Position numbers and translations under genes: made by a program
NCBI RefSeq assembly: GCF_024168045.1
Contig: NZ_CP100126.1
Span: forward strand, 699,501 to 763,500
DNA: 64,000 bases
Direction of reading: 5' to 3'
Source of the DNA: Dorea longicatena
Lineage (GTDB): Bacteria > Bacillota > Clostridia > Lachnospirales > Lachnospiraceae
Shown: positions 51,721 to 60,639 of the stretch, one piece after another
How the letters are laid out: every line of letters starts with the position of its first letter
Position numbering within the stretch: the stretch's first letter is position 1
Notes under the pieces: model-generated
What the model was told of the DNA's origin: nothing
The model's database searches: none
The model's input: the letters and a program-made list of their open reading frames with translations, nothing else

Positions 51721-52821
51721 ATGAAAAAAGTACTGGTGATTTTTGGAACAAGACCGGAAGCAATTAAAATGTGTCCTCTTGTTCTTGAACTGAAAAAAAG
51801 TGAAAAACTGAAAACTCTGGTGTGTGTTACGGGACAGCACAGGGAAATGTTGAAGCAGGTTCTCGATATTTTTAAAGTGGTTCCGGATTATGATATGGCG
51901 ATCATGAAAAAAGGGCAGGATCTTACGGATGTGACAACGGCTATTCTTACAGGAATGAGGGAAATCCTGAAAAAGGAAAAACCGGATATTGTACTGGTTC
52001 ATGGAGATACATCGACTGCATTTGCCGCATCGCTGGCTGCATTTTATCAGCAGATTCCGGTAGGACATGTGGAAGCGGGACTTCGAACTTATAATATGAA
52101 ATCTCCTTATCCGGAAGAATTTAACAGGCAGGCCATCGGACTTACTGCCAGTCTGCATTTTGCACCGACTCAGAAAGCAGCGGATGCACTGCTGAAAGAG
52201 GGCAAGGATCCAGAGCAGATTTTTGTCACAGGAAATACAGGAATTGATGCTCTGCACTATACGGTGCGAAATGATTTTTATCACCCGGAGATAGAATGGG
52301 CAAAGGACAGCAGGCTGATTGCTGTGACGGCACACAGAAGAGAGAATCTGGGAGAACCTATGCGTGATATGTTCCGGGCTATACACAGGATCGTGGAGGA
52401 ATTCACAGATGTGAAGGTTATTTATCCAGTACATTTAAATCCGCTGGTCAGAAAAATCGCAGATGAAGAATTCGGTGGATGTGAGAGAATACACCTGATC
52501 GAACCACTGGATGTGGTAGAATTCCATAACCTGATGAAAGCCAGTTATCTGATCATGACAGACAGTGGAGGAATTCAGAAAGAAGCGCCTGCGTTGGGAA
52601 AACCAGTACTGGTCATGCGGGATACAACAGAACGTCCGGAAGGGGTGGAAGCAGGAACCTTAAAGCTTGCAGGCACGAAGATGGATGATATATACAGAGA
52701 ATGCAGGAAGCTCCTTACAGAACGAGAGATTTACAGAAGGATGAGTGAGGCCAGAAATCCTTATGGTGATGGAACTGCAAGTATCAAGATCAGAAAAATC
52801 CTGGAGGATATAGATGCATGA
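51721..52821 (+). CDS. wecB: Non-hydrolysing UDP-GlcNAc 2-epimerase
   Basis: 366 aa from the ATG at 51721, two bases after the CotH stop, with GGGGGGAAA upstream. Interconverts UDP-GlcNAc and UDP-ManNAc in the cytoplasm. Motifs: VLVIFGTRPEAIKMCPLVLEL, VCVTGQHREMLKQVL, VLVHGDTSTAFAASLAAFY, VGHVEAGLRTY, TAHRRENLGEPM, and TDSGGIQKEAPALGKPVLVMRDTTERPEGVEAGT. All are diagnostic for WecB/MnaA. It supplies an amino-sugar donor for the operon's synthase, or a side-chain precursor. Confidence 0.96.
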   Translation: MKKVLVIFGTRPEAIKMCPLVLELKKSEKLKTLVCVTGQHREMLKQVLDIFKVVPDYDMAIMKKGQDLTDVTTAILTGMREILKKEKPDIVLVHGDTSTAFAASLAAFYQQIPVGHVEAGLRTYNMKSPYPEEFNRQAIGLTASLHFAPTQKAADALLKEGKDPEQIFVTGNTGIDALHYTVRNDFYHPEIEWAKDSRLIAVTAHRRENLGEPMRDMFRAIHRIVEEFTDVKVIYPVHLNPLVRKIADEEFGGCERIHLIEPLDVVEFHNLMKASYLIMTDSGGIQKEAPALGKPVLVMRDTTERPEGVEAGTLKLAGTKMDDIYRECRKLLTEREIYRRMSEARNPYGDGTASIKIRKILEDIDA

Positions 52822-53962
52822 GCATAAACAAAACCAATGCAAAAGAAAAGTGAAAAATCGAAAGAACGTGGTGGGACTTGTTATATTTTGCATAACTGTG
52901 GGGATTGTATTTTTGTATGCTTATTATCAGAATCTGAGAAAAGAAATAGATGCCCGTCAGAAATGGCTGGAAACAGTCCTGATCGGAGAAAAAAGGTGGA
53001 TTCTTGAGAACCAGGGCTCTGAGGGCGAAATCTATATGAATGGAAGTGAAGCTGGAGATGTTAATCCATACTTTGCATGTATGGCTGCACTGGGGCTTTT
53101 GGCAGAAACAAAGAATTGTCCCATCACGGAAACAGAGAAAAAAGCTGTTGGCAGGTATCTGGACTGGCATACCGGGATTTTGCTGGAAACAGATGGGAAA
53201 ATGGGAATCTACAGGAAAGAGAGTGGAAAACTGATTTATAAAGAAAAGGTTGATTCCGAAGACGGATATCTAGGTATGTATCTTTTTCTTATGGGAAAAT
53301 ACCTGGAAAAGACAGAAAATACAGATTTGCCGGAATACTGGAAAAAAGGAATCAGTCTTGCATTAAAAAAGATTCAAAGCCTGATGCGGGATGGAATCAC
53401 ACAGGTCTCGGAAGAAAATACAACCGCTTATCTGATGGATAATCTGGAAGTATGGAAAGGTCTGCACGAATTGGAACTTGCAGGACTGGAAGATACACAG
53501 GCAATCAGTGAAATGCGTAAAAAGATACAGGCGCAGATAGAAAATATATTCTGGGATGATGCGAATCAAAGATGGAGAATTATTGGAAACAGCGATCTGT
53601 ATGATCAGACAGAATTTTATCCGGATGGTGTTGTTCAGATTTATCCGCTGATCTATGAATTTCCGGTAAAAGAGAAGAAAAAGCAAAAGATATTATATGA
53701 TCAGTTTACGGAAAAGTTTCAATGGCAGAAACTGAATAAAAAAAGAAATGGCTTTTTGTGGGCAATGACAGGAATGGCTGCCGCGCAGATGGGAGATATC
53801 AATAACCTTGTGGAATTAATAGAAAATTATGAAACAGAATACTGTGAGAATCGAAAATATCCGCTTTACACAGGCGAAGCGGGATGGATATGCATGGAAT
53901 GTGAGAAATTGTATAGATTATATGAAAGAAAAATAAAAACAGGATTTATACTGTGTGCATGA
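52814..53962 (+). CDS. Membrane-anchored alpha/alpha-barrel protein (putative glycoside hydrolase)
   Basis: 382 aa, overlapping the epimerase end by 8 bases. One N-terminal membrane anchor (VVGLVIFCITVGIVFLYAYY), then a helical domain: RWILENQGSEGEIYMNGSEAGDVNPYFACMAALGLL, DWHTGILLETDGKMGIYR, KVDSEDGYLGMYLFLMGKYL and TEFYPDGVVQIYPLIY. The paired helices with DS-D-gY segments resemble six-hairpin glycosidases of the GH8-like/BcsZ or GH105 type, but catalytic residues cannot be assigned. Synthase operons typically end with such a hydrolase that trims or releases the polymer. It is the last gene of the unit. Confidence 0.7.
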   Translation: MHEHKQNQCKRKVKNRKNVVGLVIFCITVGIVFLYAYYQNLRKEIDARQKWLETVLIGEKRWILENQGSEGEIYMNGSEAGDVNPYFACMAALGLLAETKNCPITETEKKAVGRYLDWHTGILLETDGKMGIYRKESGKLIYKEKVDSEDGYLGMYLFLMGKYLEKTENTDLPEYWKKGISLALKKIQSLMRDGITQVSEENTTAYLMDNLEVWKGLHELELAGLEDTQAISEMRKKIQAQIENIFWDDANQRWRIIGNSDLYDQTEFYPDGVVQIYPLIYEFPVKEKKKQKILYDQFTEKFQWQKLNKKRNGFLWAMTGMAAAQMGDINNLVELIENYETEYCENRKYPLYTGEAGWICMECEKLYRLYERKIKTGFILCA

Positions 53963-54138
53963 TTGCGGGGGCGCAGATGTCTAAAATGAACCTGTCAGAA
54001 ACTGTGACTGCTGTGAGATAAACCAGAAGTCGTTGTCGTAAAATGTGGTAAGAAAATCGAGTGCGAAAGAGAATGTTATGCCATGTACAGCTCGGAAAAG
54101 AGTTCCCTCGCTGTAGGGCTGTCGCCCTATAAAATAGC

Positions 54139-54170
54139 AAAAAAAGACGCCTTTGCAGGGCGTCTTTTTT
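54139..54170 (+). terminator. Terminator of the polysaccharide operon
   Basis: AAAAAGACGCC and GGGCGTCTTTTT form a strong stem with TTTTTT. In the gap 53963-54138 I find no gene; a small stem AGGGCTGTCGCCCT (54114-54127) lies just before it. Confidence 0.9.
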
Positions 54171-54216
54171 CACCATTTTGCATGGCTTGTAGCGTTCACA
54201 AATTCTTCACAAATAA

Positions 54217-54243
54217 TTAGCACTCACCTCTTGACAGTGCTAA
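54217..54243 (+). promoter_or_regulatory. CIRCE operator (HrcA site) of clpB
   Basis: TTAGCACTC, nine bases, CAGTGCTAA: one mismatch from the CIRCE consensus TTAGCACTC-N9-GAGTGCTAA. It binds the heat-shock repressor HrcA. It overlaps the -35 box of the promoter below, so HrcA would block RNA polymerase directly. Confidence 0.93.
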
Positions 54244-54259
54244 CAAAAAGATGTAATGT
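54231..54259 (+). promoter_or_regulatory. Sigma-A promoter of clpB
   Basis: TTGACA at 54231-54236 lies inside the CIRCE element; 17-base spacer and TAATGT at 54254-54259, 41 bases before the start codon. Confidence 0.8.
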
Positions 54260-54300
54260 TATATTGCAAATAGAACAAGAGCAAAAAGGAGGTTGTCTAT

Positions 54301-56895
54301 ATGAATATAAATAAATTTACACAAAAATCACTGCAGGCTGTACAGAACTGTGAACGTATTGCAATGGACTATGGCAACCAGGAGATTGCACAGGAGCATC
54401 TGCTCTATGCATTGCTGACACAGGATGACAGTTTGATTGCGAAATTGATGGAAAAGATGGGGCTGGATAAGAATCTCATCATTAACAGAGTAGAAGAAGC
54501 CATTCAGAAACGGCCAAAAGTTCAGGGCGGACAGCAGTATGTCGGACAGGATCTGAATAAAGCATTGATTCATGGTGAAGATGAAGCCAAAGCAATGGGA
54601 GATGAATATGTATCGGTAGAGCATCTCTTTCTTTCTATTATGAAATATGCAGGCAAAGAAGTAAAAGCACTTTTCCGTGAGATGGGCATTTCAAGAGAAG
54701 GATTCTTACAGGCACTTTCAACCGTCAGAGGCAATCAGAAAGTGACCAGTGATAACCCGGAAGATACCTATGATACATTGAATAAATATGGTACGGATCT
54801 GGTAGAAAGAGCAAGGGAACAGAAAATGGATCCGGTCATCGGACGTGATTCCGAGATCCGGAATGTGATCAGAATCCTTTCCCGTAAGACAAAGAATAAT
54901 CCAGTCCTCATCGGAGAACCTGGTGTAGGTAAGACCGCTGTTGTCGAAGGGCTTGCACAGCGTGTTGTGCGCGGTGATGTACCGGAAGGCTTGAAAGAGA
55001 AGACGATCTTCTCTCTGGATATGGGAGCACTGGTAGCCGGTGCAAAATATCGTGGTGAATTCGAAGAACGTCTGAAAGCAGTACTGGAAGAAGTGAAGAA
55101 CAGTGACGGAAGGATCATCCTGTTCATTGATGAATTACACACAATTGTCGGAGCAGGTAAGACAGACGGAGCTATGGATGCCGGTAATATGTTAAAACCT
55201 ATGCTGGCAAGAGGAGAATTGCACTGTATTGGCGCAACGACACTGGATGAATACCGTCAGTATATTGAAAAAGATGCAGCTCTTGAGAGACGTTTCCAGC
55301 CGGTTATGGTAGAAGAACCAACCGTTGAAGATACCATCTCAATCCTTCGTGGACTGAAAGAGCGTTATGAAGTGTTCCATGGTGTAAAGATTACAGACGG
55401 TGCATTGGTAGCAGCTGCAACCTTATCTGATCGTTACATTTCTGACCGTTTTCTTCCGGATAAGGCCATCGACCTTGTAGATGAGGCATGTGCACTGGTT
55501 AAAACAGAACTGGATTCTATGCCGGCAGAGATGGATGAATTGAATCGTAAGATTATGCAGATGGAGATTGAGGAAACTGCATTGAAGAAAGAAGATGACA
55601 GATTAAGTAAAGAACGTCTGGAACATTTACAGCAGGAACTGGCAGAACTCAGAGATGAATTTGCAGGAAAGAAAGCACAATGGGATAATGAAAAAGTCGG
55701 TATCGAGCGTGTTCAGAAACTCCGTGAAGCGATTGAACAGGTTAATAAAGATATAGAAAAGGCAAAGCATTCTTATGATCTGGAAAAGGCTGCAGAACTT
55801 CAGTATGGTAAACTGCCACAACTCCAGAAACAGTTAGAGGATGAAGAAGCCAAAGTAAAAGATGAAGATCTCTCACTGGTACATGAAAGTGTCAATGATG
55901 AAGAGATCGGAAGAATCGTATCCCGTTGGACTGGAATTCCTGTTGCAAAATTAAATGAAAGCGAAAGAAGCAAGACTTTACATTTGGGTGATGAACTGCA
56001 TAAGAGAGTTATTGGACAGGATGAAGCGGTAGAACTGGTAACAGAAGCCATCATCCGTTCCAAAGCAGGAATCAAAGATCCGACCAAACCAATCGGCTCG
56101 TTCCTGTTCCTTGGACCTACCGGTGTAGGTAAGACAGAGCTTGCAAAAGCACTGGCAGAGAATCTGTTTGATGATGAGAATAACATGGTACGTATCGATA
56201 TGAGTGAGTATATGGAGAAATATTCTGTGTCACGTCTGATCGGAGCGCCTCCGGGATATGTCGGATATGATGAAGGCGGTCAGCTTACCGAGGCAGTCAG
56301 AAGAAGACCTTATTCGGTTGTACTGTTTGATGAGGTAGAAAAGGCACATCCGGATGTATTCAATATCTTGTTACAGGTATTAGATGACGGACGTATCACC
56401 GATTCACAGGGACGTACTGTAGATTTTAAGAATACGATACTGATCATGACATCTAATATCGGATCACAGTATCTGCTGGATGGAATGGACGAAAACGGCA
56501 ATATCAGTCAGGAAAGTCAGAGCGCAGTACTGGAAGATTTAAGAGCACACTTCAGACCAGAATTTTTGAACCGTCTGGATGAGACAATTATGTTCAAACC
56601 ATTGACGAAAGATAACATTTATGACATTATTGACTTATTAGTAGCGGATGTCAACAAACGTCTGGCTGATCGTGAGATTTCTATTTTCCTGACCGAAGAT
56701 GCGAAGAAATATGTCGTAGACGGAGGATATGATCCGAATTATGGTGCAAGACCACTGAAGCGATTCCTCCAGAAACATGTCGATACACTGGCAGCAAAAC
56801 TGATGCTGCAGGGCGACGTAGGCGCACAGGATACGATCATCATAGATGTGGAAGACGGTAAGCTTGTGGCAAGGAGTCAGAGCGTGTGCGAATAA
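54301..56895 (+). CDS. clpB: ATP-dependent disaggregase ClpB
   Basis: 864 aa hexameric Hsp100 that, together with DnaK, pulls proteins out of aggregates. The N-domain (about 1-145, [18 protein letters not shown]) is followed by AAA1 with Walker [14 protein letters not shown] and Walker [16 protein letters not shown], the regulatory M-domain coiled coil (about 400-520), and AAA2 with [14 protein letters not shown] and [14 protein letters not shown]. The M-domain and the lack of an IGF/IGL loop separate ClpB from ClpA/ClpC. AGGAGG lies upstream of the ATG. CIRCE control implies HrcA-dependent heat induction. Confidence 0.98.
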   Translation: MNINKFTQKSLQAVQNCERIAMDYGNQEIAQEHLLYALLTQDDSLIAKLMEKMGLDKNLIINRVEEAIQKRPKVQGGQQYVGQDLNKALIHGEDEAKAMGDEYVSVEHLFLSIMKYAGKEVKALFREMGISREGFLQALSTVRGNQKVTSDNPEDTYDTLNKYGTDLVERAREQKMDPVIGRDSEIRNVIRILSRKTKNNPVLIGEPGVGKTAVVEGLAQRVVRGDVPEGLKEKTIFSLDMGALVAGAKYRGEFEERLKAVLEEVKNSDGRIILFIDELHTIVGAGKTDGAMDAGNMLKPMLARGELHCIGATTLDEYRQYIEKDAALERRFQPVMVEEPTVEDTISILRGLKERYEVFHGVKITDGALVAAATLSDRYISDRFLPDKAIDLVDEACALVKTELDSMPAEMDELNRKIMQMEIEETALKKEDDRLSKERLEHLQQELAELRDEFAGKKAQWDNEKVGIERVQKLREAIEQVNKDIEKAKHSYDLEKAAELQYGKLPQLQKQLEDEEAKVKDEDLSLVHESVNDEEIGRIVSRWTGIPVAKLNESERSKTLHLGDELHKRVIGQDEAVELVTEAIIRSKAGIKDPTKPIGSFLFLGPTGVGKTELAKALAENLFDDENNMVRIDMSEYMEKYSVSRLIGAPPGYVGYDEGGQLTEAVRRRPYSVVLFDEVEKAHPDVFNILLQVLDDGRITDSQGRTVDFKNTILIMTSNIGSQYLLDGMDENGNISQESQSAVLEDLRAHFRPEFLNRLDETIMFKPLTKDNIYDIIDLLVADVNKRLADREISIFLTEDAKKYVVDGGYDPNYGARPLKRFLQKHVDTLAAKLMLQGDVGAQDTIIIDVEDGKLVARSQSVCE

Positions 56896-58073
56896 TATTT
56901 CACATAGATGTCAATTCAGCTTATCTTAGCTGGACTGCAGTAGAACAACTAAAGAATGGAGCGAAAGTGGATATCCGGACGATACCGGCGATCATTGGCG
57001 GCGACCAGAAGTCTCGCCACGGTATCGTTTTGGCAAAATCCATTCCGGCAAAAAAATATGGCATTCGTACAGGGGAACCTGTTGCGAATGCCTTTCGTAA
57101 GTGTCCGAATCTGAAAAGTTATTCGCCGGATCACCAGATGTACCGTGAATACAGCCGGAGACTTATGGATTTCCTGCGTACCTACACGACACATATAGAA
57201 CAGGTCAGTGTGGATGAATGTTACATGGATTTTACAGAAATCGCAGACCGGTTCACATCTCCTGTGGAAGGTGCGAATGAAATTAAAGATGAGGTGTATA
57301 AAAGGTTCGGATTCACGGTAAATGTGGGGATATCTTCCAGAAAAGTTCTGGCAAAGATGGCATCCGACTTTGAAAAACCGAATAAAGTGCACACGCTGTT
57401 CCCGGAAGAAGTTCCGGTGAAAATGTGGCCGCTGCCGATCGGAGAGTTATTTATGGCAGGTCGTTCCAGTGTAGAGACGATGAAGAAGCTGGAAATCTAT
57501 ACGATCGGAGATCTGGCGAATACAGATCCGGCGATTCTGGAATTACATCTAAAAAGTCATGGAAGAAAGTTATGGGAATTTGCCAACGGGCTCGATGATT
57601 CGGAAGTAGAAAGCGTCCGGGCAGAAGCAAAAGGAGTCGGTAATTCTACGACACTGCCAAAAGATCTGACAACAGAGGAAGAGGCATTGCCGGTGTTAAA
57701 AGATTTGGCTGCAAGCGTGGGTCAACGATTGCGAAAAGCCAGGCAGAAAGCCGGAATGGTCAGTGTGGAGATCAAGTATCACACTTTTAATCAGGTGTCC
57801 CATCAGATGCAGATGGAGAAAGCATCGAACCAGGATCAGGATATTTACCGGAGCGCTATTGAATTATTCCGTGAATTGTGGAACGGAGAACCTATCAGAC
57901 TTCTTGGAATCCGGACGTCTAAATTATCGGAAGAAAGCGAACCGGAGCAGTTGAGTCTGTTCGATATGAAGTTCGAATCCGAAGAGACGAGGAAGAAAAA
58001 GAAGAATCTGAAAGAGGCGTTGAAGAAATTAGAAGGAAAATATGGGGACGGGATTGTAAAAAAAGGATGGTAA
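56886..58073 (+). CDS. dinB: Translesion DNA polymerase IV (DinB family)
   Basis: 395 aa from a GTG inside the last codons of clpB, with AAGGAG just upstream, so the two are read from one heat-inducible mRNA. Y-family polymerase that copies past damaged bases. Motifs: [20 protein letters not shown] (metal Asp and steric-gate Tyr), AKKYGIRTGEPVANAF, EQVSVDECYMDFTEIA (second catalytic Asp/Glu) and GISSRKVLAKMASDFEKPN; then the HhH and little-finger domains. The clamp-binding tail is suggested by QLSLFDM near the C-terminus. This is a clean, full-length gene. Confidence 0.95.
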   Translation: MRIIFHIDVNSAYLSWTAVEQLKNGAKVDIRTIPAIIGGDQKSRHGIVLAKSIPAKKYGIRTGEPVANAFRKCPNLKSYSPDHQMYREYSRRLMDFLRTYTTHIEQVSVDECYMDFTEIADRFTSPVEGANEIKDEVYKRFGFTVNVGISSRKVLAKMASDFEKPNKVHTLFPEEVPVKMWPLPIGELFMAGRSSVETMKKLEIYTIGDLANTDPAILELHLKSHGRKLWEFANGLDDSEVESVRAEAKGVGNSTTLPKDLTTEEEALPVLKDLAASVGQRLRKARQKAGMVSVEIKYHTFNQVSHQMQMEKASNQDQDIYRSAIELFRELWNGEPIRLLGIRTSKLSEESEPEQLSLFDMKFESEETRKKKKNLKEALKKLEGKYGDGIVKKGW

Positions 58074-58196
58074 CAATTTTGATATGTCCTTAAAAGTGTA
58101 TTTGTGTGCCGAAATTACGTCTTTAAAAATGTTTTAATTTAACAATAATTAGATAAACTAAAGAAAATATATAAGATAGAGTAAAGGGGAAACCCC

Positions 58197-58225
58197 TTGA
58201 CAGGTGTAAGAAATTTTGTTACAGT
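58197..58225 (+). promoter_or_regulatory. Probable promoter of the YitT-family gene
   Basis: Perfect TTGACA, 17-base spacer, TACAGT. It is preceded by a short AAGGGG/CCCCTT stem (58183-58197). The rest of the gap after dinB is AT-rich with no gene. Confidence 0.6.
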
Positions 58226-58294
58226 TATGAACATAAGAGCAGTTGCGAATTATATTTACATATAATTTGTGGCTGCTTTCTTTGTATGTTCATA
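58226..58294 (+). promoter_or_regulatory. Structured leader hairpin before the YitT-family gene
   Basis: TATGAACATA (58226-58235) pairs with TATGTTCATA (58285-58294); inside, AGCAG pairs with CTGCT and AATTATAT with ATATAATT. The long imperfect hairpin begins at about the predicted transcription start and ends 28 bases before the GGAGG. It has no T-run and fits no riboswitch class I know. Confidence 0.65.
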
Positions 58295-58331
58295 TAAATT
58301 AAAAAAATAAATAAATTCAGGAGGAATCGAA

Positions 58332-59207
58332 ATGAAAAATGTAAATTGGAAAGAATTATTCATAGATATTATCATTGATATCGTAGCAGGTATGATCATC
58401 GCAGTTGGTATTTACAACTTTGCGTTGAATGCAGATTTCCCGGTAGCTGGATTTTCCGGTATCGCGATCATTCTGTATCACTTATTCGGACTGCCGGTCG
58501 GTGCCGGAACCATCATCTTGAATGTACCTGTTGCAATCTTCTGTTATAAATTTTTAGGAAAAGAATTTTTCTTAAAGTCCATGAAATCGATGATCATTTC
58601 ATCATTACTGATGGACTACGTAGCACCACTGTTTCCGGTCTATGACGGAAGCAGACTGCTGGCAGCTCTGTGTATGGGCGTATTATGCGGAATCGGATAT
58701 GCCATGATCTTCATGAGAGGTTCTTCAACAGGCGGACAGGACTTCATCAGCGTGGCGATCAAGAAAGTAAAACCACATATTACGCTTGGAATTATAACAT
58801 TTGTCCTTGATATCTGCACGATCATTCTTGGAACAGCACTGGTATTCAAGGATATAGACGGCCTGATCTACGGTGTCGTCGTTACTTATCTGATGGCAAT
58901 GGTAATGGACAGAATCATGTACGGTATCGATGAAGGTAAGATGACCCTGATCGTAACCGACAAAGGTGCTGAGATTGCAGAACAGATCGACGCTTACTCA
59001 GGAAGAGGATCTACAATCTTAAAAGGAATTGGAAGTTATTCAAAGAAAGACAAAGATGTTGTAATGTGCGCCTGCAATAACAAGCAGATGTACACCATTA
59101 AGAAGATGGTACATACCATCGATCCGAAAGCATTCACTATTATCGTAGAATCGAACGAAGTAGTAGGAGAAGGATTCAAGGAAGAACTTCCGGATATTGA
59201 ACTGTAA
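58332..59207 (+). CDS. YitT-family membrane protein with DUF2179 domain
   Basis: 291 aa. Five or six membrane spans in the first 190 residues (VAGMIIAVGIYNFALNAD, PVAGFSGIAIILYHLFG, FMRGSSTGGQDFISVAI), the last two blocks being the YitT signature, then a cytoplasmic DUF2179 domain (about 205-285: TLIVTDKGAEIAEQIDAYSGRGSTILKGIGSYSKKDKDV and KKMVHTIDPKAFTIIVESNEV). The family function is not established; DUF2179 resembles PII-like nucleotide sensors. GGAGG precedes the ATG. It stands alone behind its leader. Confidence 0.92.
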   Translation: MKNVNWKELFIDIIIDIVAGMIIAVGIYNFALNADFPVAGFSGIAIILYHLFGLPVGAGTIILNVPVAIFCYKFLGKEFFLKSMKSMIISSLLMDYVAPLFPVYDGSRLLAALCMGVLCGIGYAMIFMRGSSTGGQDFISVAIKKVKPHITLGIITFVLDICTIILGTALVFKDIDGLIYGVVVTYLMAMVMDRIMYGIDEGKMTLIVTDKGAEIAEQIDAYSGRGSTILKGIGSYSKKDKDVVMCACNNKQMYTIKKMVHTIDPKAFTIIVESNEVVGEGFKEELPDIEL

Positions 59208-59245
59208 AATAAGACAGTAAAAAATTAGAAGAGACATAAAAGAGT

Positions 59246-59278
59246 AAGAAGACCAGCCGATTACCGGCAGGTCTTCTT
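59246..59278. terminator. Bidirectional terminator between YitT and pepT genes
   Basis: AAGAAGACC with GGTCTTCTT, and GCCG with CGGC inside. A/T flanks are short, so efficiency is uncertain, but it lies between two convergent genes. Confidence 0.75.
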
Positions 59279-59296
59279 GCTTTAAAAAGAAAATCT

Positions 59297-60514
59297 TTAC
59301 ATTGCATACAATTTCACAAGTTCTGTAACAACATCCACACTCTTATCCATACCCTCTACTGTAATATGTTCGTAAGGGCCGTGATAAGCATGTCCTCCTG
59401 TTCCGAGGTTCGGGCAAGGCAGTCCCTTAAAGCTTAACTGGCATCCGTCTGTGCCGCCGCGGATCGGAAGTACAAGTGGTGCTACATCTGCATTCTCACA
59501 CGCTTTTTTCGCGTTGTCGATCAGGTGCATACAGGTAGCAATGATCTCTGCCATGTTGCGGTACTGCTCGGAAATTGTAAGCGCTACAGTGCCTTCGCCC
59601 CATTTTTCATTCATATCTTTCTCGATTAATTTCAAAGTTTTTTTCTTTGCTTCAAAGAGATCTTTGTCATGGTCTCTTACAATATAATGAAGCTCAGCTT
59701 CCGCAACTTCTCCGGACATGCTCATCAGATGATAGAATCCTTCATAATCCTCTGTTCCGCGAGGTGTCTCCATAGATGGAAGAGCATTATTGATCTCCAT
59801 AGCAACCAGACTTGCGTTGATCATAGTATCTTTGGAAGAACCAGGATGTACGTTGAATCCTTTGATCACGAAATCCGCTTTGCATGCGTTGAAGTTCTCG
59901 TACTGGATCTCGCCTTCGGTGTCACCGTCCAGTGTATAGCCGTAGTCAGCACCGAACTGTTCTACGTTGAAGTGAGAAGCACCAGTACCAATCTCTTCAT
60001 CCGGTGTAAATGCTACGCACAGAGGTCCGTGAGGAATCTTTTCTTCCTGAATGCGTTCGATCATTGTCATGATCTCTGCGATTCCGGCTTTGTCATCAGC
60101 TCCGAGAACAGTTGTGCCGTCAGAAGTGATCAGTGTACGTCCTTTCAGATCTGCCAGATGCGGGAAGTTCTTAGGACTTAAAATAGTATCACTTGTTCCG
60201 AGTCTGAGTTCACCACCGTCATAATTTTCAGTAACAATTGGTTTGATATCATGGTCACAGAAGTCTGATACGGTATCCATGTGTGCGATGAATCCGATCG
60301 CCGGCTTGTCTTCCAGGCCTTCGGTAGCCGGAAGCTTTCCGTACAGGTAGCACTGGTCATCCAGAATAACATCTGTAAGTCCCAGTTTCTTCATCTCCGC
60401 TTCCAGAAGTCTTGCAAGATCGAACTGGCATGCGGAAGATGGTACAGTTTCGCTGTTTTCGTCACTTGGTGTGCGGACAACAACATAATTCAGTAATCGT
60501 TCATAAGCTTTCAT
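59297..60514 (-). CDS. pepT: Peptidase T (tripeptide aminopeptidase, M20B)
   Basis: 405 aa zinc enzyme that removes the N-terminal residue of tripeptides in the cytoplasm. Metal ligands and active residues in order: GFIAHMDTVSDF (His, Asp), SDGTTVLGADDKAGIAEIM (Asp), FTPDEEIGTGASHF (Glu-Glu), YTLDGDTEGEIQYENFNA, VHPGSSKDTMINA, and RGGTDGCQLSFKGLPCPNLGTGGH with the last His in GGHAYHGPYEH. Length and all motifs are those of PepT. AAAAGGGG lies upstream of the ATG. Confidence 0.96.
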   Translation of the reverse strand: MKAYERLLNYVVVRTPSDENSETVPSSACQFDLARLLEAEMKKLGLTDVILDDQCYLYGKLPATEGLEDKPAIGFIAHMDTVSDFCDHDIKPIVTENYDGGELRLGTSDTILSPKNFPHLADLKGRTLITSDGTTVLGADDKAGIAEIMTMIERIQEEKIPHGPLCVAFTPDEEIGTGASHFNVEQFGADYGYTLDGDTEGEIQYENFNACKADFVIKGFNVHPGSSKDTMINASLVAMEINNALPSMETPRGTEDYEGFYHLMSMSGEVAEAELHYIVRDHDKDLFEAKKKTLKLIEKDMNEKWGEGTVALTISEQYRNMAEIIATCMHLIDNAKKACENADVAPLVLPIRGGTDGCQLSFKGLPCPNLGTGGHAYHGPYEHITVEGMDKSVDVVTELVKLYAM

Positions 60515-60579
60515 AAGTTACATTCCCCTTTTCTATATTTTCAAAATATTCTAACTACTACTATAACATAATTTTTCCT

Positions 60580-60607
60580 TTGCTGCATGGGAAAATGATG
60601 GTATACT
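60580..60607 (+). promoter_or_regulatory. Probable promoter of murE
   Basis: TTGCTG, 16-base spacer, TATACT, 33 bases before the start codon. Confidence 0.5.
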
Positions 60608-60639
60608 TATGATATTGTAGGAAAATAGGAGGCAATCAG

